DNA of 64,000 bases, from assembly GCF_036330325.1 (NCBI RefSeq), contig NZ_JAZDRO010000001.1:806001-870000 (forward strand). The letters are read 5' to 3'. A program made the position numbers and the translations under genes. Every line of letters starts with the position of its first letter. Position 1 is the first letter of the stretch. Shown here one piece after another: positions 41,095 to 50,437 of the stretch. Source of the stretch: Hyphobacterium marinum (lineage in GTDB: Bacteria > Pseudomonadota > Alphaproteobacteria > Caulobacterales > Maricaulaceae). The notes under the pieces were generated by a model that saw only the letters and a program-made list of their open reading frames with translations, ran no database searches and had not been told where the DNA came from.

Positions 41095-44000
41095 ATGCGC
41101 GTGTGTGGTCGTTTGGCCAGGTCGATGGCTGTGCCAGTACTTGCGGCGGCATGGGGCATGTTTGCGTTCACCGGTGCGGCCGCTGCTCAGGGTAATTCTG
41201 CGCCGGATGCGGTGGATGACACGTCCAGGATCGGCATTAATTCGCAAAATCGAATTACCCGGGAAAGTACGGGTGACACTCAGGATTTCCTCTACATTAC
41301 AGAGGAGGTTGAGGGCGGGTTCGTTGCGGTCTGGGCTGATACTGGGGCTGGCTCAAATGACCCGTCCGATCATTCTTACTTCCATGGGCAATTTGACAGC
41401 GGAGGAGCCGTCACAGAGGGGCCCCGGTCACTCGTCGAACATCTCGCACACGATCTCTCGTTAGGGCGAGACCTAGGCATATCGCAAAACCTGATCGTAG
41501 GGCGGAACGCCGGTAGCGGCGATACAACGGTCTTCAAACTCGGCGGTGAAGATTTCGGAACCTGGCCGATCATGCTCAACCATGCCGGCCAATCCCCTAC
41601 GATTACGGGGCTTACCAATGGCCATATTGTCGTGGCCCACAGCCGGGAAAACGGGCTGATCTTTATCGAGGCGCGAAACCGGGACGGCTGGAACCAAACA
41701 GAGGTGCCGCGTCAACCGTCGAGCGGAGCGATATTCGATAATAGCGACTTTGCTTCAGGCAGCGCGGAGCAGACGAATCCTCACCTTGAAGCCCTGACTA
41801 CAGGAAATTATGCCGTGGCCTGGGAGCAGTCGCTGTTTAGCGGTGCCGACCTGATAAGCCGCACGGGAATTGTTCGCTTCATCGGATTTGATCACGACCC
41901 CGTAACCAATCAAGTCTCTGTTTTCAGTGGAAATTCATTTGTTGAATTGTTCCCGGATGTCTCCGAAACCGCCTCCGGCTCGGTTGTCGTCTGGCAAAGT
42001 TCTGCTGGATCCGAGACCGACCTAAATGAAGTGTCGATCAGCTTTCAGCGTTTCAACGCCATAGAGGAAATGATCGGGCCCATTGTTACTGTGGTGAACA
42101 ACGCCTGTGGTGCGGCATTGCATCCACGCGTCGCAGCCGTCGGGGAATTGGGGTTTGTTGTTTCCTGGCGATCAATGGATGGCGTGGAGGACTGTACCGT
42201 CGTACCGGGCATTTATTTTCAAGTATTTGATCTGGAAGGCGTGCCGCTCGGGCCAGTCATTTCGATCGATCAGGACGCATCGGACACCTATCAATATCTT
42301 GAAGCATGGCCGGACCCGCCTGCTCTGGCTGCCCGGAACGGAGGGGTTGTTCTCGGGCATACCAGTGACTTTTCAACCCATTTCGATCTGATCGATATTG
42401 ATCTGGCTCAAGCGAATTCTACGACGGTAATTCCCATACTCGCCAACGACACTGACGCCGACAACGACCCTCTGACGATCACGGCGATCAATGGCGAGGC
42501 GGTGACTGCTGCGGCGGGTGCCGGACTGTCCGGAATTTCGTCGAATGCGGTGACGCTGCCGTCCGGAGCAGGTGTTTCATTGGCGGACGGTGGTGTCCTC
42601 TATGATCCGACTACGGCCGGATTCGCGGCGGCCCTGCCTGCTGGGGTCACCGCCGATGACACATTCACTTACACCATCAGCGATGGCGCGCTGACCGACA
42701 CGGCCAGTGTCACAGTTACCGTGACCGGTGTGAACGATGCGCCGGTTCTGACTGCTCCCGCTTCGATGACGATTGAGGAAGACACGTCGGACAATCCTGT
42801 CGCCGGCATTTCAATCGCGGACCCTGACACAGGCGATACGCTGACGGTGTCCATCACGGCGAGCTCAACCGTTTCGTTCGGCACGACCACAGGGCTCGTC
42901 TTCACAGAAGGCGACGGCACCGACGATGCCACGATGACATTCTCGGGCACGCTGGCCGCCGTGAATACTGCGCTGGCGGGTCTGACCTATTCACCATCGC
43001 CAAACGCATCTGGTGCCGGCTCGATTTCCATCACAATCACGGACAGCGACGCCGGGACCGACAACGGCACGATCGCGGTCACCATCGACAATGTGAATGA
43101 TGCCCCGGATGCGGTGGATGACGAGTTCTCGCGTACAGCTGTAGAGCCGCTATCGGGTTCATCGATAGCAACGTCCGGTGCCAGTGAATTCCTAGATGAT
43201 CCGGCGATAACAACTCTGTCGGATGGCACCGCGGATGTTGTTGCGTATACTGACCGAGTTACGGAATGGGCAGCGCTTACAATTGTTTCACGCGATGGTG
43301 GCGTTCTAGAGTCGCCGATCCGCTTAAGCGGTGAAAACGCCAAACATCCCGATCTCGTAGCACTGCCAGGCGGTGGCGTCGCAGCGGCCTGGGTTTCGTC
43401 ACCCGGACAGCTTCGCGTTCAGTTTTTCGACAACGATCTTACACCAGGCAACGAACATGTCGTGACACCGGCTGGCGGGGCAAGTGCGCCGTCTATCGCT
43501 GCCTTGACCGACGAATCGGTCGTCGTGGTTTGGCATGACGGCGATATCTGGGCTCAGATTTACGACCAGACTGATGGGCCTCTTGGCTCGCCTGTAAGCG
43601 TCAATACGACAACCTCGGGAGACCAGACCGACGCCGCAGTTGTTGTAAATGATAGTGGTACGATTTCTGTAACCTGGACTGATGGAAGTGCTTCCGGAAC
43701 TGATTTGTCCGGTACTGCGATAAGGGCAAGAGTTTTTGATTCTGACCTTCTGCCGCTGACCGGCGAGGTCATCATCAACTCAACTACAGACGATGACCAA
43801 TATGAGCCGCGGTTGGCAGCCCTTTCGGGTGGTCAGCTTGTTTTCGTCTGGACCGATAAGAGTGGTTCAGTCAGCGTTGATGACCGTTGGTCGGTTCGCT
43901 GCCAACTCATGTCAGCGAACCTGGTGCCCATAGGCGACGAATTTGTTGTCAATCAAACGATACCTGGCTTTCAGTACGAGCCGGACGTCGCTCGGCTCAG

Positions 44001-47000
44001 CAATGGGGGATTTATCGTTTCTTGGACCGAGGAGTCCGCCGTTCACTGGGAAATTTTCGCGCGCCGGTTTTCCGATTCGGGCGAACCACTCGGCAATGAG
44101 TTTCAAGTTTCGGATTCTGGTGAATACGCAGCCTACCAATCAGAGATTACCGGCTTGGCTGGAAATGGGTTTGCAGTCACGTGGATATGGGAGCCCAACG
44201 GAGCGAGGTCATCAACATTTCATAGGTCGTTTGTCGCCCCACAGATTTCCGCCGGAAGCAGCGCTCTTCTCCCCGTCCTCGCCAATGACACCGACGCCGA
44301 CGACGACCCGCTGACGATCACGGCGATCAATGGCGAGGCGGTGACCGCTGCGGCGGGTGCCGGCCTGTCCGGGACCACGTCGAATGCGGTCACGCTGCCG
44401 TCCGGAGCAGGTGCGGCGCTGGCTGAGGGTGGGATCCTCTATGACCCGACAACGGCCGGCTTCGCGGCGGCTCTGCCCGCCGGTGCGACCGCGGACGACA
44501 CCTTCACCTACACGATCAGCGATGGTGCGCTCACTGATACGGCCAACGTGACCGTCACCGTAACCGGCGTGAATGACGCGCCGACGGCCGACGACGACAC
44601 GCTGAATGTGCTCCAGGACGATGGCGCAGCAGACGTGACGGCCACACTGCTGGCTGGCGACAGCGACCCGGACACCGGCGAGACGGCTTTGCTGGCGATT
44701 TCCGCCATCGATGACACCGGCACGACCGGCAACGTGACGCTGAATGCCGGCGCGGTCAGCTATTCCCCGAATGGCCAGTTTGCCAGCCTGCCCGCCGGTG
44801 CGACGGCTGCGGACAGTTTCGATTACACGGTCTCCGACCCCAGCGGGGCAAGCGACGCGGCCACGGTGAGCGTCACCGTGACCGGCACGAATGACGCCCC
44901 GGTCGCGGCCAACGATGCCCTGGCAACGACCAGCACGGTCAGTCTCGACGGCAATCTCTTCGCCGATAACGGATCCGGGGCCGACAGCGATGTCGATAAC
45001 GGCGACAGCTTCACCGTTACCGCCGTCAATGGTGTGCCGGGCGATGTCGGCAGCGAGATCACGCTCGCCTCGGGCGCTCTCCTGACGGTGAATAGCAACG
45101 GCACCGTTGCCTACGACCCGAACGGGGCCTTTGCCCTCGCCCCCGGCGCGACGGCGCAGGACAATTTCACCTATACGATTGCCGACGGCCCGGGTGCGAC
45201 GTCCAGCGCGACCGTGACCGTGACCGTCACCGGCAATACGCCGCCGGACGCGGTGGATGATGTTTTTGTTCGATTGAGTAACTACGTCTCAAGTACCCGC
45301 GAACTACCGCAAGGCTCACCCTATTCAGAATTTCCCCATGTGTCTGCGAACGCCTCTGGGAGATACATCGTCGCTTGGATAACAACACTGGACGATGGCC
45401 AAGAGGTTAGGGCAAGAGTTTTTAACGCCGCCAACGCAGCAGTTTCTGATGAAATTGTGATCGGTTCTGGAGCAACTCGTTCAGAGAACAGCGTTGCAGT
45501 TCGTGCGACCGTTTCGGGAGATTTTATTGTCAGTTGGCTTAGCAATGCTGCAGCAGAGGGCGCGCGCGGCCAGATCGTTGGCGATATTCAGGCCCAGCGT
45601 GTCAGTGATTCAGGCGAGTTGATTGGACCCCAATTTCCGACATCATCGGTCGGTTCAGGGATTCAATTCGCGCCAACGCTCGCGGCATTGAGCGGCGGGG
45701 GATTCGTCGTTGGTTGGCTTGAACCTAATAACGACACTCAAGTGAATAACGATTCCAGAGCGAAGGCACGCGTCTTCGACGGGCTTGGAAATCCGCTAAC
45801 AGCGGACTTTGAAATTGCCGCTGATGTCGACGATCGCGGATTGGTGCTGCATGAGCTCCCCGCGAACTCATTTGTCGCAGCATACACTATCTCCGGCTCT
45901 ATGTTTGGATCTGTTGTTCGCCGATATGACGCCACAGGGTCTGTGATTGGCAATGACATCAATTATGAAGCAAGTCTCGCTTCAAGGCCGGTGGATATTG
46001 AGATTATAAACAATGAAAGAATATTTATTCTAAATCGTGGCGGCCCTGCGGGCGGGATTTTTCTTACCTACGTAGATGTCCCCATAGACTTCGAGGGGAC
46101 TACAGAGTCGCAGGAAATCGGGGATTCAGGGTCACTCGCCAGGTCTCTGACTCAAGATGCAGCAAGAGCGCAGGTAGAATTAGTTGGTGGAAATATACTA
46201 ATAATCCTGCAAACATTTAGCGATAGTGCAAATAGTTTGTATGGCACTTTCTTGACCGGCCCCTATGCATTGAGCCCATTGTTAATCCGAGCGGGAATCA
46301 GTGATTCATTGGTTCTAGAATATTTTGCGGAATCCTCCGCGCTGTCTGACGGTCGGTTGGTAAGCGTCTTCCATGCGTTTCAGCAGGGAAATTCGCAACG
46401 AAGTGTTTTTGGATCCGTGACACAGCGCCAACCCTTTTGGCCAAATCAGATGTATCCGCTCCCCGTCCTCGCCAACGACACCGACGTCGACAACGACCCG
46501 CTGACGATCACGTCCGTCAATGGCACACCGATCTCGGCGGCTAGCCTCCCGGCCGAGTGGCGCGTGCCGCTCGCTGCGCCGGCGACGGGTCCCGTGACCT
46601 TGCCATCCGGTTCGGTGGTGTCACTGGGCGACGGCGTGCTCGACTACGATCCAACCGCCGCGGGCTTTGCGATTGCCTTGCCCGATGGCGTGACCGGCGA
46701 CGACACTTTCACTTACACGATCAGCGACGGGGCCGCGACCGACACGGCCAATGTGACGGTGACGCTGACCGGCGTGAATGATGCACCGAGCGCTGATGCG
46801 GATGCCCTGACCGCTGACGAGGACGACGCGCCCACCGACGTGACGGCGGCCCTGCTGGACGGCGATACAGATCCAGACACGGGAGAAACGGCGCAGCTGG
46901 TCGTCTCGGCCATTGATACCGGTGGTACACAGGGCCTAGCCGCCATCAATGCCGGGGTGGTGACCTACACGCCCAATGGCGCGTTCGAGGCCCTGGCCGC

Positions 47001-49062
47001 GGGTCAGACGGCCAGTGACAGCTTTGGCTATACCGTCAGCGACCCGGGCGGGCTGACCGCGTCAGCGACCGCAACAGTCACCGTCCAGGGCGAGAATGAT
47101 CCGCCGATTGCGGATGCCGATGCCCTGACTTTCGGGGAGGAAGAGGCCGGCCGCGATGTCACGGCGACATTGCTCGATGGTGATAGTGATCCCGACAATG
47201 GCGAAACGGCGCAGCTGGCCGTCACGGCGGTCGACACGACGCTGACATTGGGCCGCGTAACCCTGGCCGATGGCGTGGTCACCTATGACCCCAATGGCGC
47301 GTTCAATGCGCTCGCCCAGGGGCAGTCCGCCAACGACCGGTTCGACTACACGATCAGCGACCCGCATGGCGCGACGGCGACGGCCACCGCCACGGTGACG
47401 ATCAACGGGTTCAACGGTTATGCGCTGACCGTATCCACGTCGGGCCTGGGAGCCGGGACGGTGACCAGCCTGCCGCTCGGCATCAATTGCGGGGGCGGGG
47501 GCGGGTGTACGGCCTTGTTCACACAGAACACCGATGTCGCACTGTCGGCCCTTGTCGCACCGGGCACTACATTTGATGGGTGGAGCGGCGATTGCCTCGA
47601 CCCGAACCAGCCGCTTTGCGTCGTGCGCATGACCGGGAACCGGTCTGTCTCCGCCCGCTTCTCGCTGACGACCGTTCCGGAAGGTCGCATCGTTGCGGCG
47701 ACCCTTCCCGGGGCCCGCTCCGGCTTCGTCGGCGGTACTGACATCACCGTCTTCATGTCGGTCGTCAGCCGGGCGACGACGCCCGCACAGGCCTGCCGCG
47801 TCACCGCGCCGAATGATGCGCCCTTCACGCTGACCTACCGGCAGATCAACGCCCAGAACGAGGCGGTTGGCGACGCCAATCCGCTCTTCGACCTGGCCAA
47901 TGGCGGCGGGATCAATTTCGTCCTTGCGCTGACACCAAGCCAGGCGACACCGGCTGCGGGCTATCTCTTCCAGCCTCAGATCGCCTGCGAGAATGCCGAT
48001 CTTGCGCCCATTGAAGGCGTGAACTCGGTGCTGGTGTCGATCGGGGCCGCGCCCGTTCCCGATATTCTGTCGATTGGCGCAACACCATCGGCCGATGGCG
48101 TTGTTCGCATTCCGGAGACCGGCAACCGGATCAACTTCCTGTCGGCGGCGGCGGTCAATATCGGTGTGGGTGACGGCTCAGCCGGAGCCAACGAGGCAAC
48201 CGTGACGGCTTCGGTCGATACCGGGGCAGCGAGCCTGCCGGTCACGCTGGAAGTGTGTGAGACCGCGCCCACGGGCGGGTGCATCACCCCGCGCGGCGAG
48301 ACCGAGGTCACAAGCGTCTTTGCGCAGAATGCGGCAAAGTTCTTCGCGGTCTTCGTCCGGGCCAATGGCGAGGAAACCGTGCCGTTCAATCCGGCCAGTG
48401 CGCGGGTCTTCCTGCGCTTTGCCGATGCCAGTGGCGCGATCCGGTCAGTGACCAGTGCGGCGATTTCCGCCCCGGCCCCGGCGAACGCCCCGGCCGATGC
48501 GGCGAGCCTGACCGGGCGCTGGAGCGTGCTGGTGCGCCAGCCAAGCGGCGAATGGCCGAGCCTGCGACGCGGGTCGCTTCATGTCTTCGAGGACGGTACG
48601 GCGATCCTGGATGACGGGCGTACGCCGCGGACGCTGACCTTGGCAGCGTCGGGTGCGGCGAACGACAATGAAGCGGTCAGCTTCCGGATCGGTAACGGAA
48701 TCGGCACGGCAAGGGCTGATGGCAATATCCGCCTTGGCGATCCGTTGGCCGATCAGCCCGGCGCGTTCTGGGGGATACGCGAGACCGGTCTTGGCGGGAC
48801 GATTCAGCCGGGCCGGTTCGGCGACAACGTCGTCCTGACCACGGGTGGTGGCCTGTCCGGTAGTCATGGTGGCTGTGCCTTCACCGGTCAGGTTTCGATG
48901 CGGACCGGCACCGGCTCGGTCACGCTGCGCGACTGCGCGCAAGCGGGCGATTATCGGGCGGCGCTCAGCGCTGCCGGCACTGCTGCGGGCCACGACACGC
49001 TGACCATCGCCAATGACCGGTGGGGCAGCCGCCTCGAGGCAGTGGGAAGCAACGGGCGATGA
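41095..49062 (+). CDS. Giant secreted surface protein with cadherin-like repeats and inserted propeller-like modules
   Basis: The product is about 2655 residues. A Sec signal ends in TGAAAAQ. Tandem-95/VCBS-type (cadherin/Ig-like) domains start with NDAP and end in VTVTGVNDAP. Three times the opening strand PDAVDD is followed by a 380-400 residue insert before the domain resumes with LANDTDADNDPL: inserts about 43-445, 676-1058 and 1388-1787. The inserts carry W-rich propeller-like repeats such as GGFIVSWTEES and PLGNEFQVS. Then come more repeats, an InlB-like GTTFDGWSGDC module and a C-terminal domain of unknown fold. It may be an adhesin. No RTX tail or autotransporter barrel was seen. The stop lies 10 bases before attR. 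Confidence 0.85.
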   Translation: MRVCGRLARSMAVPVLAAAWGMFAFTGAAAAQGNSAPDAVDDTSRIGINSQNRITRESTGDTQDFLYITEEVEGGFVAVWADTGAGSNDPSDHSYFHGQFDSGGAVTEGPRSLVEHLAHDLSLGRDLGISQNLIVGRNAGSGDTTVFKLGGEDFGTWPIMLNHAGQSPTITGLTNGHIVVAHSRENGLIFIEARNRDGWNQTEVPRQPSSGAIFDNSDFASGSAEQTNPHLEALTTGNYAVAWEQSLFSGADLISRTGIVRFIGFDHDPVTNQVSVFSGNSFVELFPDVSETASGSVVVWQSSAGSETDLNEVSISFQRFNAIEEMIGPIVTVVNNACGAALHPRVAAVGELGFVVSWRSMDGVEDCTVVPGIYFQVFDLEGVPLGPVISIDQDASDTYQYLEAWPDPPALAARNGGVVLGHTSDFSTHFDLIDIDLAQANSTTVIPILANDTDADNDPLTITAINGEAVTAAAGAGLSGISSNAVTLPSGAGVSLADGGVLYDPTTAGFAAALPAGVTADDTFTYTISDGALTDTASVTVTVTGVNDAPVLTAPASMTIEEDTSDNPVAGISIADPDTGDTLTVSITASSTVSFGTTTGLVFTEGDGTDDATMTFSGTLAAVNTALAGLTYSPSPNASGAGSISITITDSDAGTDNGTIAVTIDNVNDAPDAVDDEFSRTAVEPLSGSSIATSGASEFLDDPAITTLSDGTADVVAYTDRVTEWAALTIVSRDGGVLESPIRLSGENAKHPDLVALPGGGVAAAWVSSPGQLRVQFFDNDLTPGNEHVVTPAGGASAPSIAALTDESVVVVWHDGDIWAQIYDQTDGPLGSPVSVNTTTSGDQTDAAVVVNDSGTISVTWTDGSASGTDLSGTAIRARVFDSDLLPLTGEVIINSTTDDDQYEPRLAALSGGQLVFVWTDKSGSVSVDDRWSVRCQLMSANLVPIGDEFVVNQTIPGFQYEPDVARLSNGGFIVSWTEESAVHWEIFARRFSDSGEPLGNEFQVSDSGEYAAYQSEITGLAGNGFAVTWIWEPNGARSSTFHRSFVAPQISAGSSALLPVLANDTDADDDPLTITAINGEAVTAAAGAGLSGTTSNAVTLPSGAGAALAEGGILYDPTTAGFAAALPAGATADDTFTYTISDGALTDTANVTVTVTGVNDAPTADDDTLNVLQDDGAADVTATLLAGDSDPDTGETALLAISAIDDTGTTGNVTLNAGAVSYSPNGQFASLPAGATAADSFDYTVSDPSGASDAATVSVTVTGTNDAPVAANDALATTSTVSLDGNLFADNGSGADSDVDNGDSFTVTAVNGVPGDVGSEITLASGALLTVNSNGTVAYDPNGAFALAPGATAQDNFTYTIADGPGATSSATVTVTVTGNTPPDAVDDVFVRLSNYVSSTRELPQGSPYSEFPHVSANASGRYIVAWITTLDDGQEVRARVFNAANAAVSDEIVIGSGATRSENSVAVRATVSGDFIVSWLSNAAAEGARGQIVGDIQAQRVSDSGELIGPQFPTSSVGSGIQFAPTLAALSGGGFVVGWLEPNNDTQVNNDSRAKARVFDGLGNPLTADFEIAADVDDRGLVLHELPANSFVAAYTISGSMFGSVVRRYDATGSVIGNDINYEASLASRPVDIEIINNERIFILNRGGPAGGIFLTYVDVPIDFEGTTESQEIGDSGSLARSLTQDAARAQVELVGGNILIILQTFSDSANSLYGTFLTGPYALSPLLIRAGISDSLVLEYFAESSALSDGRLVSVFHAFQQGNSQRSVFGSVTQRQPFWPNQMYPLPVLANDTDVDNDPLTITSVNGTPISAASLPAEWRVPLAAPATGPVTLPSGSVVSLGDGVLDYDPTAAGFAIALPDGVTGDDTFTYTISDGAATDTANVTVTLTGVNDAPSADADALTADEDDAPTDVTAALLDGDTDPDTGETAQLVVSAIDTGGTQGLAAINAGVVTYTPNGAFEALAAGQTASDSFGYTVSDPGGLTASATATVTVQGENDPPIADADALTFGEEEAGRDVTATLLDGDSDPDNGETAQLAVTAVDTTLTLGRVTLADGVVTYDPNGAFNALAQGQSANDRFDYTISDPHGATATATATVTINGFNGYALTVSTSGLGAGTVTSLPLGINCGGGGGCTALFTQNTDVALSALVAPGTTFDGWSGDCLDPNQPLCVVRMTGNRSVSARFSLTTVPEGRIVAATLPGARSGFVGGTDITVFMSVVSRATTPAQACRVTAPNDAPFTLTYRQINAQNEAVGDANPLFDLANGGGINFVLALTPSQATPAAGYLFQPQIACENADLAPIEGVNSVLVSIGAAPVPDILSIGATPSADGVVRIPETGNRINFLSAAAVNIGVGDGSAGANEATVTASVDTGAASLPVTLEVCETAPTGGCITPRGETEVTSVFAQNAAKFFAVFVRANGEETVPFNPASARVFLRFADASGAIRSVTSAAISAPAPANAPADAASLTGRWSVLVRQPSGEWPSLRRGSLHVFEDGTAILDDGRTPRTLTLAASGAANDNEAVSFRIGNGIGTARADGNIRLGDPLADQPGAFWGIRETGLGGTIQPGRFGDNVVLTTGGGLSGSHGGCAFTGQVSMRTGTGSVTLRDCAQAGDYRAALSAAGTAAGHDTLTIANDRWGSRLEAVGSNGR
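42439..42742 (+). repeat. Internal DNA repeat, copy A (cadherin-like domain)
   Basis: About 304 bases, colinear with 44278-44581 and largely identical in the first half. It encodes the LANDTDADNDPLTITAINGE-type domain that ends in VNDAP. Confidence 0.8.
44278..44581 (+). repeat. Internal DNA repeat, copy B (cadherin-like domain)
   Basis: Same length as copy A, no gaps needed. A third, more diverged unit begins at about 46468. Confidence 0.8.
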
Positions 49063-49072
49063 CGCTGTTCTT

Positions 49073-49090
49073 TTCCCCGGTGCGCCATTC
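49073..49090. repeat. Right attachment-like repeat (attR)
   Basis: Exact 18-base copy of the tRNA-Arg 3' end (31654-31671), same orientation; it lies between the stop of the giant gene and the end of the TauE/SafE gene, and it is not part of a complete tRNA. Confidence 0.85.
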
Positions 49091-49093
49091 CCT

Positions 49094-49870
49094 CTAAACT
49101 GCGGTAAAGAACCCCATCCCGCTCTCCACAGCCACAGCCAACCCCGTCACGATAACGAGGCCAGCGAAGATCGTGTTGAGGAGTTTGCGGCGTTCCGAGA
49201 GCTTGCGGCCGGCCCAGCTGCCGAAGAGGCCGCCGATCGCACCGCCCAGGATGAAGAAGCCGGCGATGCGCCAGTCGACGAGGCCGGAAAGGGCGTAGCT
49301 GGTCGCGGTGGTCGAGCCGAAAGCGGTGATCGACAGGAGTGAGGAACCGATGGCGTTCATCAGCGTCATGCCGGTCGCCGCGATGAGGCCCGGCACGACG
49401 AGGAAGCCGCCGCCAATCCCGAAGAAGCCGGAAAGTCCGCCGACAGCGAGTCCCGACGCGGAGAGTTTCGCCGCCGTGACGGGTGTGAGGCGGACATCGC
49501 CTTCCCCGCCTTCCTTGCGGCGGAGCATCGAGAGGCCAACCCCGATCATCAGGAGGCCGAAAAGGCCGATGAGAGCCTCGCCATCGACGATCTTGCCGAG
49601 TGCCGCCCCGCCCGCCGCGCCGGCGATCCCGGCGGCGGCGAAAACGGACGCACAGGCCCATTTCACGTTTCCGGCGCGGGCATGGTTGATGAGGTTGAGA
49701 AAGGCGCTCGCCGCCACGGCCACGGCGCTGGTGCCGATGGCGAGGTGGGGCGAGCCGACCCGGACCACATAGACGAGCAGAGGGACGGCGAGGATGGAGC
49801 CCCCACCGCCGACGAGGCCGAGCGTAAAGCCGACGAGGCCGCCGGAAGCGACAGAGAGTATGTCCTGCAT
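49094..49870 (-). CDS. TSUP-family permease (TauE/SafE, sulfite/thiosulfate export)
   Basis: A polytopic membrane protein of 258 residues with about eight helices and the family glycine motifs GLVGGGGSILAVPLLVY and GLSGFFGIGGGFLVVPGL, each ahead of a membrane helix. TSUP permeases move sulfite, thiosulfate or sulfoacetate. It is the third gene of the repressor-rhodanese-permease operon, where exporting the sulfite made from persulfide would be a sensible role; direction of transport is inferred. Confidence 0.9.
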   Translation of the reverse strand: MQDILSVASGGLVGFTLGLVGGGGSILAVPLLVYVVRVGSPHLAIGTSAVAVAASAFLNLINHARAGNVKWACASVFAAAGIAGAAGGAALGKIVDGEALIGLFGLLMIGVGLSMLRRKEGGEGDVRLTPVTAAKLSASGLAVGGLSGFFGIGGGFLVVPGLIAATGMTLMNAIGSSLLSITAFGSTTATSYALSGLVDWRIAGFFILGGAIGGLFGSWAGRKLSERRKLLNTIFAGLVIVTGLAVAVESGMGFFTAV

Positions 49871-49897
49871 GGGCGTGTCCTCGCCGGAGCTCAGATT

Positions 49898-50419
49898 TTA
49901 AGCGGTCAGCGCGCGGTTCCAGGGCATGACGCGCAGGAGGTGGGCCATGCCGCACCATCCGCTGATTCCGGCGAAGGCCAGACCCGCGCCGACGAAGGCT
50001 GAAAGGCCGAAGAAGCCCGGGTGGACCGCAAAGCCGAGGCCGACGCCGATAAGGACCAGCGCACCGGCCGTGATCTGGACCTGTCGCATCAGTTCGAGCG
50101 GCTGTTTCGCGTCCTTTTCCACCGGCAGGCCGGCCTTCTTCCAGGCGTCGATCCCGCCTTCCAGGATAAAGGCTTCGCAGGGCGCGCCCTCGGCGAGCTT
50201 GCCGGCATTGGCCGCCGTGCGCATGCCGGACCGGCAATGGAAGATCGCATAGCGCGCGTTGGCGGGCAGGGGTTCGCTTCCGCCATCAAGCGGACGGTGG
50301 GACGCGCCCGGGATGCGCTCGCGGGCGTGTTCGTCACCGGCGCGGATGTCGATGAGGACGCCACCGTCCTTCATCAGTTCGGCGGCCTTTTGCGGGGTGA
50401 TGGTCTGGATCGTGGTCAT
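49898..50419 (-). CDS. Rhodanese-domain protein with C-terminal DUF2892 membrane part
   Basis: The 173-residue protein has a rhodanese domain (about 1-105) with active-site loop CRSGMR at 62-67 (Cys62 carries the persulfide). It is fused to a membrane section with two helices (about 112-165) of the DUF2892 type. The rhodanese should move sulfane sulfur between glutathione persulfide and thiosulfate. It lies between repressor and permease, on the same strand, with 18 and 27 bases between genes. Confidence 0.9.
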   Translation of the reverse strand: MTTIQTITPQKAAELMKDGGVLIDIRAGDEHARERIPGASHRPLDGGSEPLPANARYAIFHCRSGMRTAANAGKLAEGAPCEAFILEGGIDAWKKAGLPVEKDAKQPLELMRQVQITAGALVLIGVGLGFAVHPGFFGLSAFVGAGLAFAGISGWCGMAHLLRVMPWNRALTA

Positions 50420-50437
50420 GGGGGAGGTCTCCGTTCG

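Larger units (their letters stand above)
31654..49090. mobile_element. Putative tRNA-Arg-anchored genomic island (about 17.4 kb)
   Basis: The island is bounded by an 18 bp direct repeat of the tRNA-Arg 3' end. It holds a Type III restriction-modification-like operon and a giant surface-protein gene. Base composition is uneven, with lower GC in the methyltransferase specificity region and in three segments of the giant gene. No integrase or transposase was found, and 31672-31808 has no supported gene. The tRNA-end repeat and cargo support an integrated element; loss of the integrase is inferred. Confidence 0.65.

Noticed and set aside
41095..49062. RTX toxin or Type I secretion substrate
   Set aside because: No GGxGxDxUx repeats and there is a Sec signal, not a C-terminal T1SS signal.
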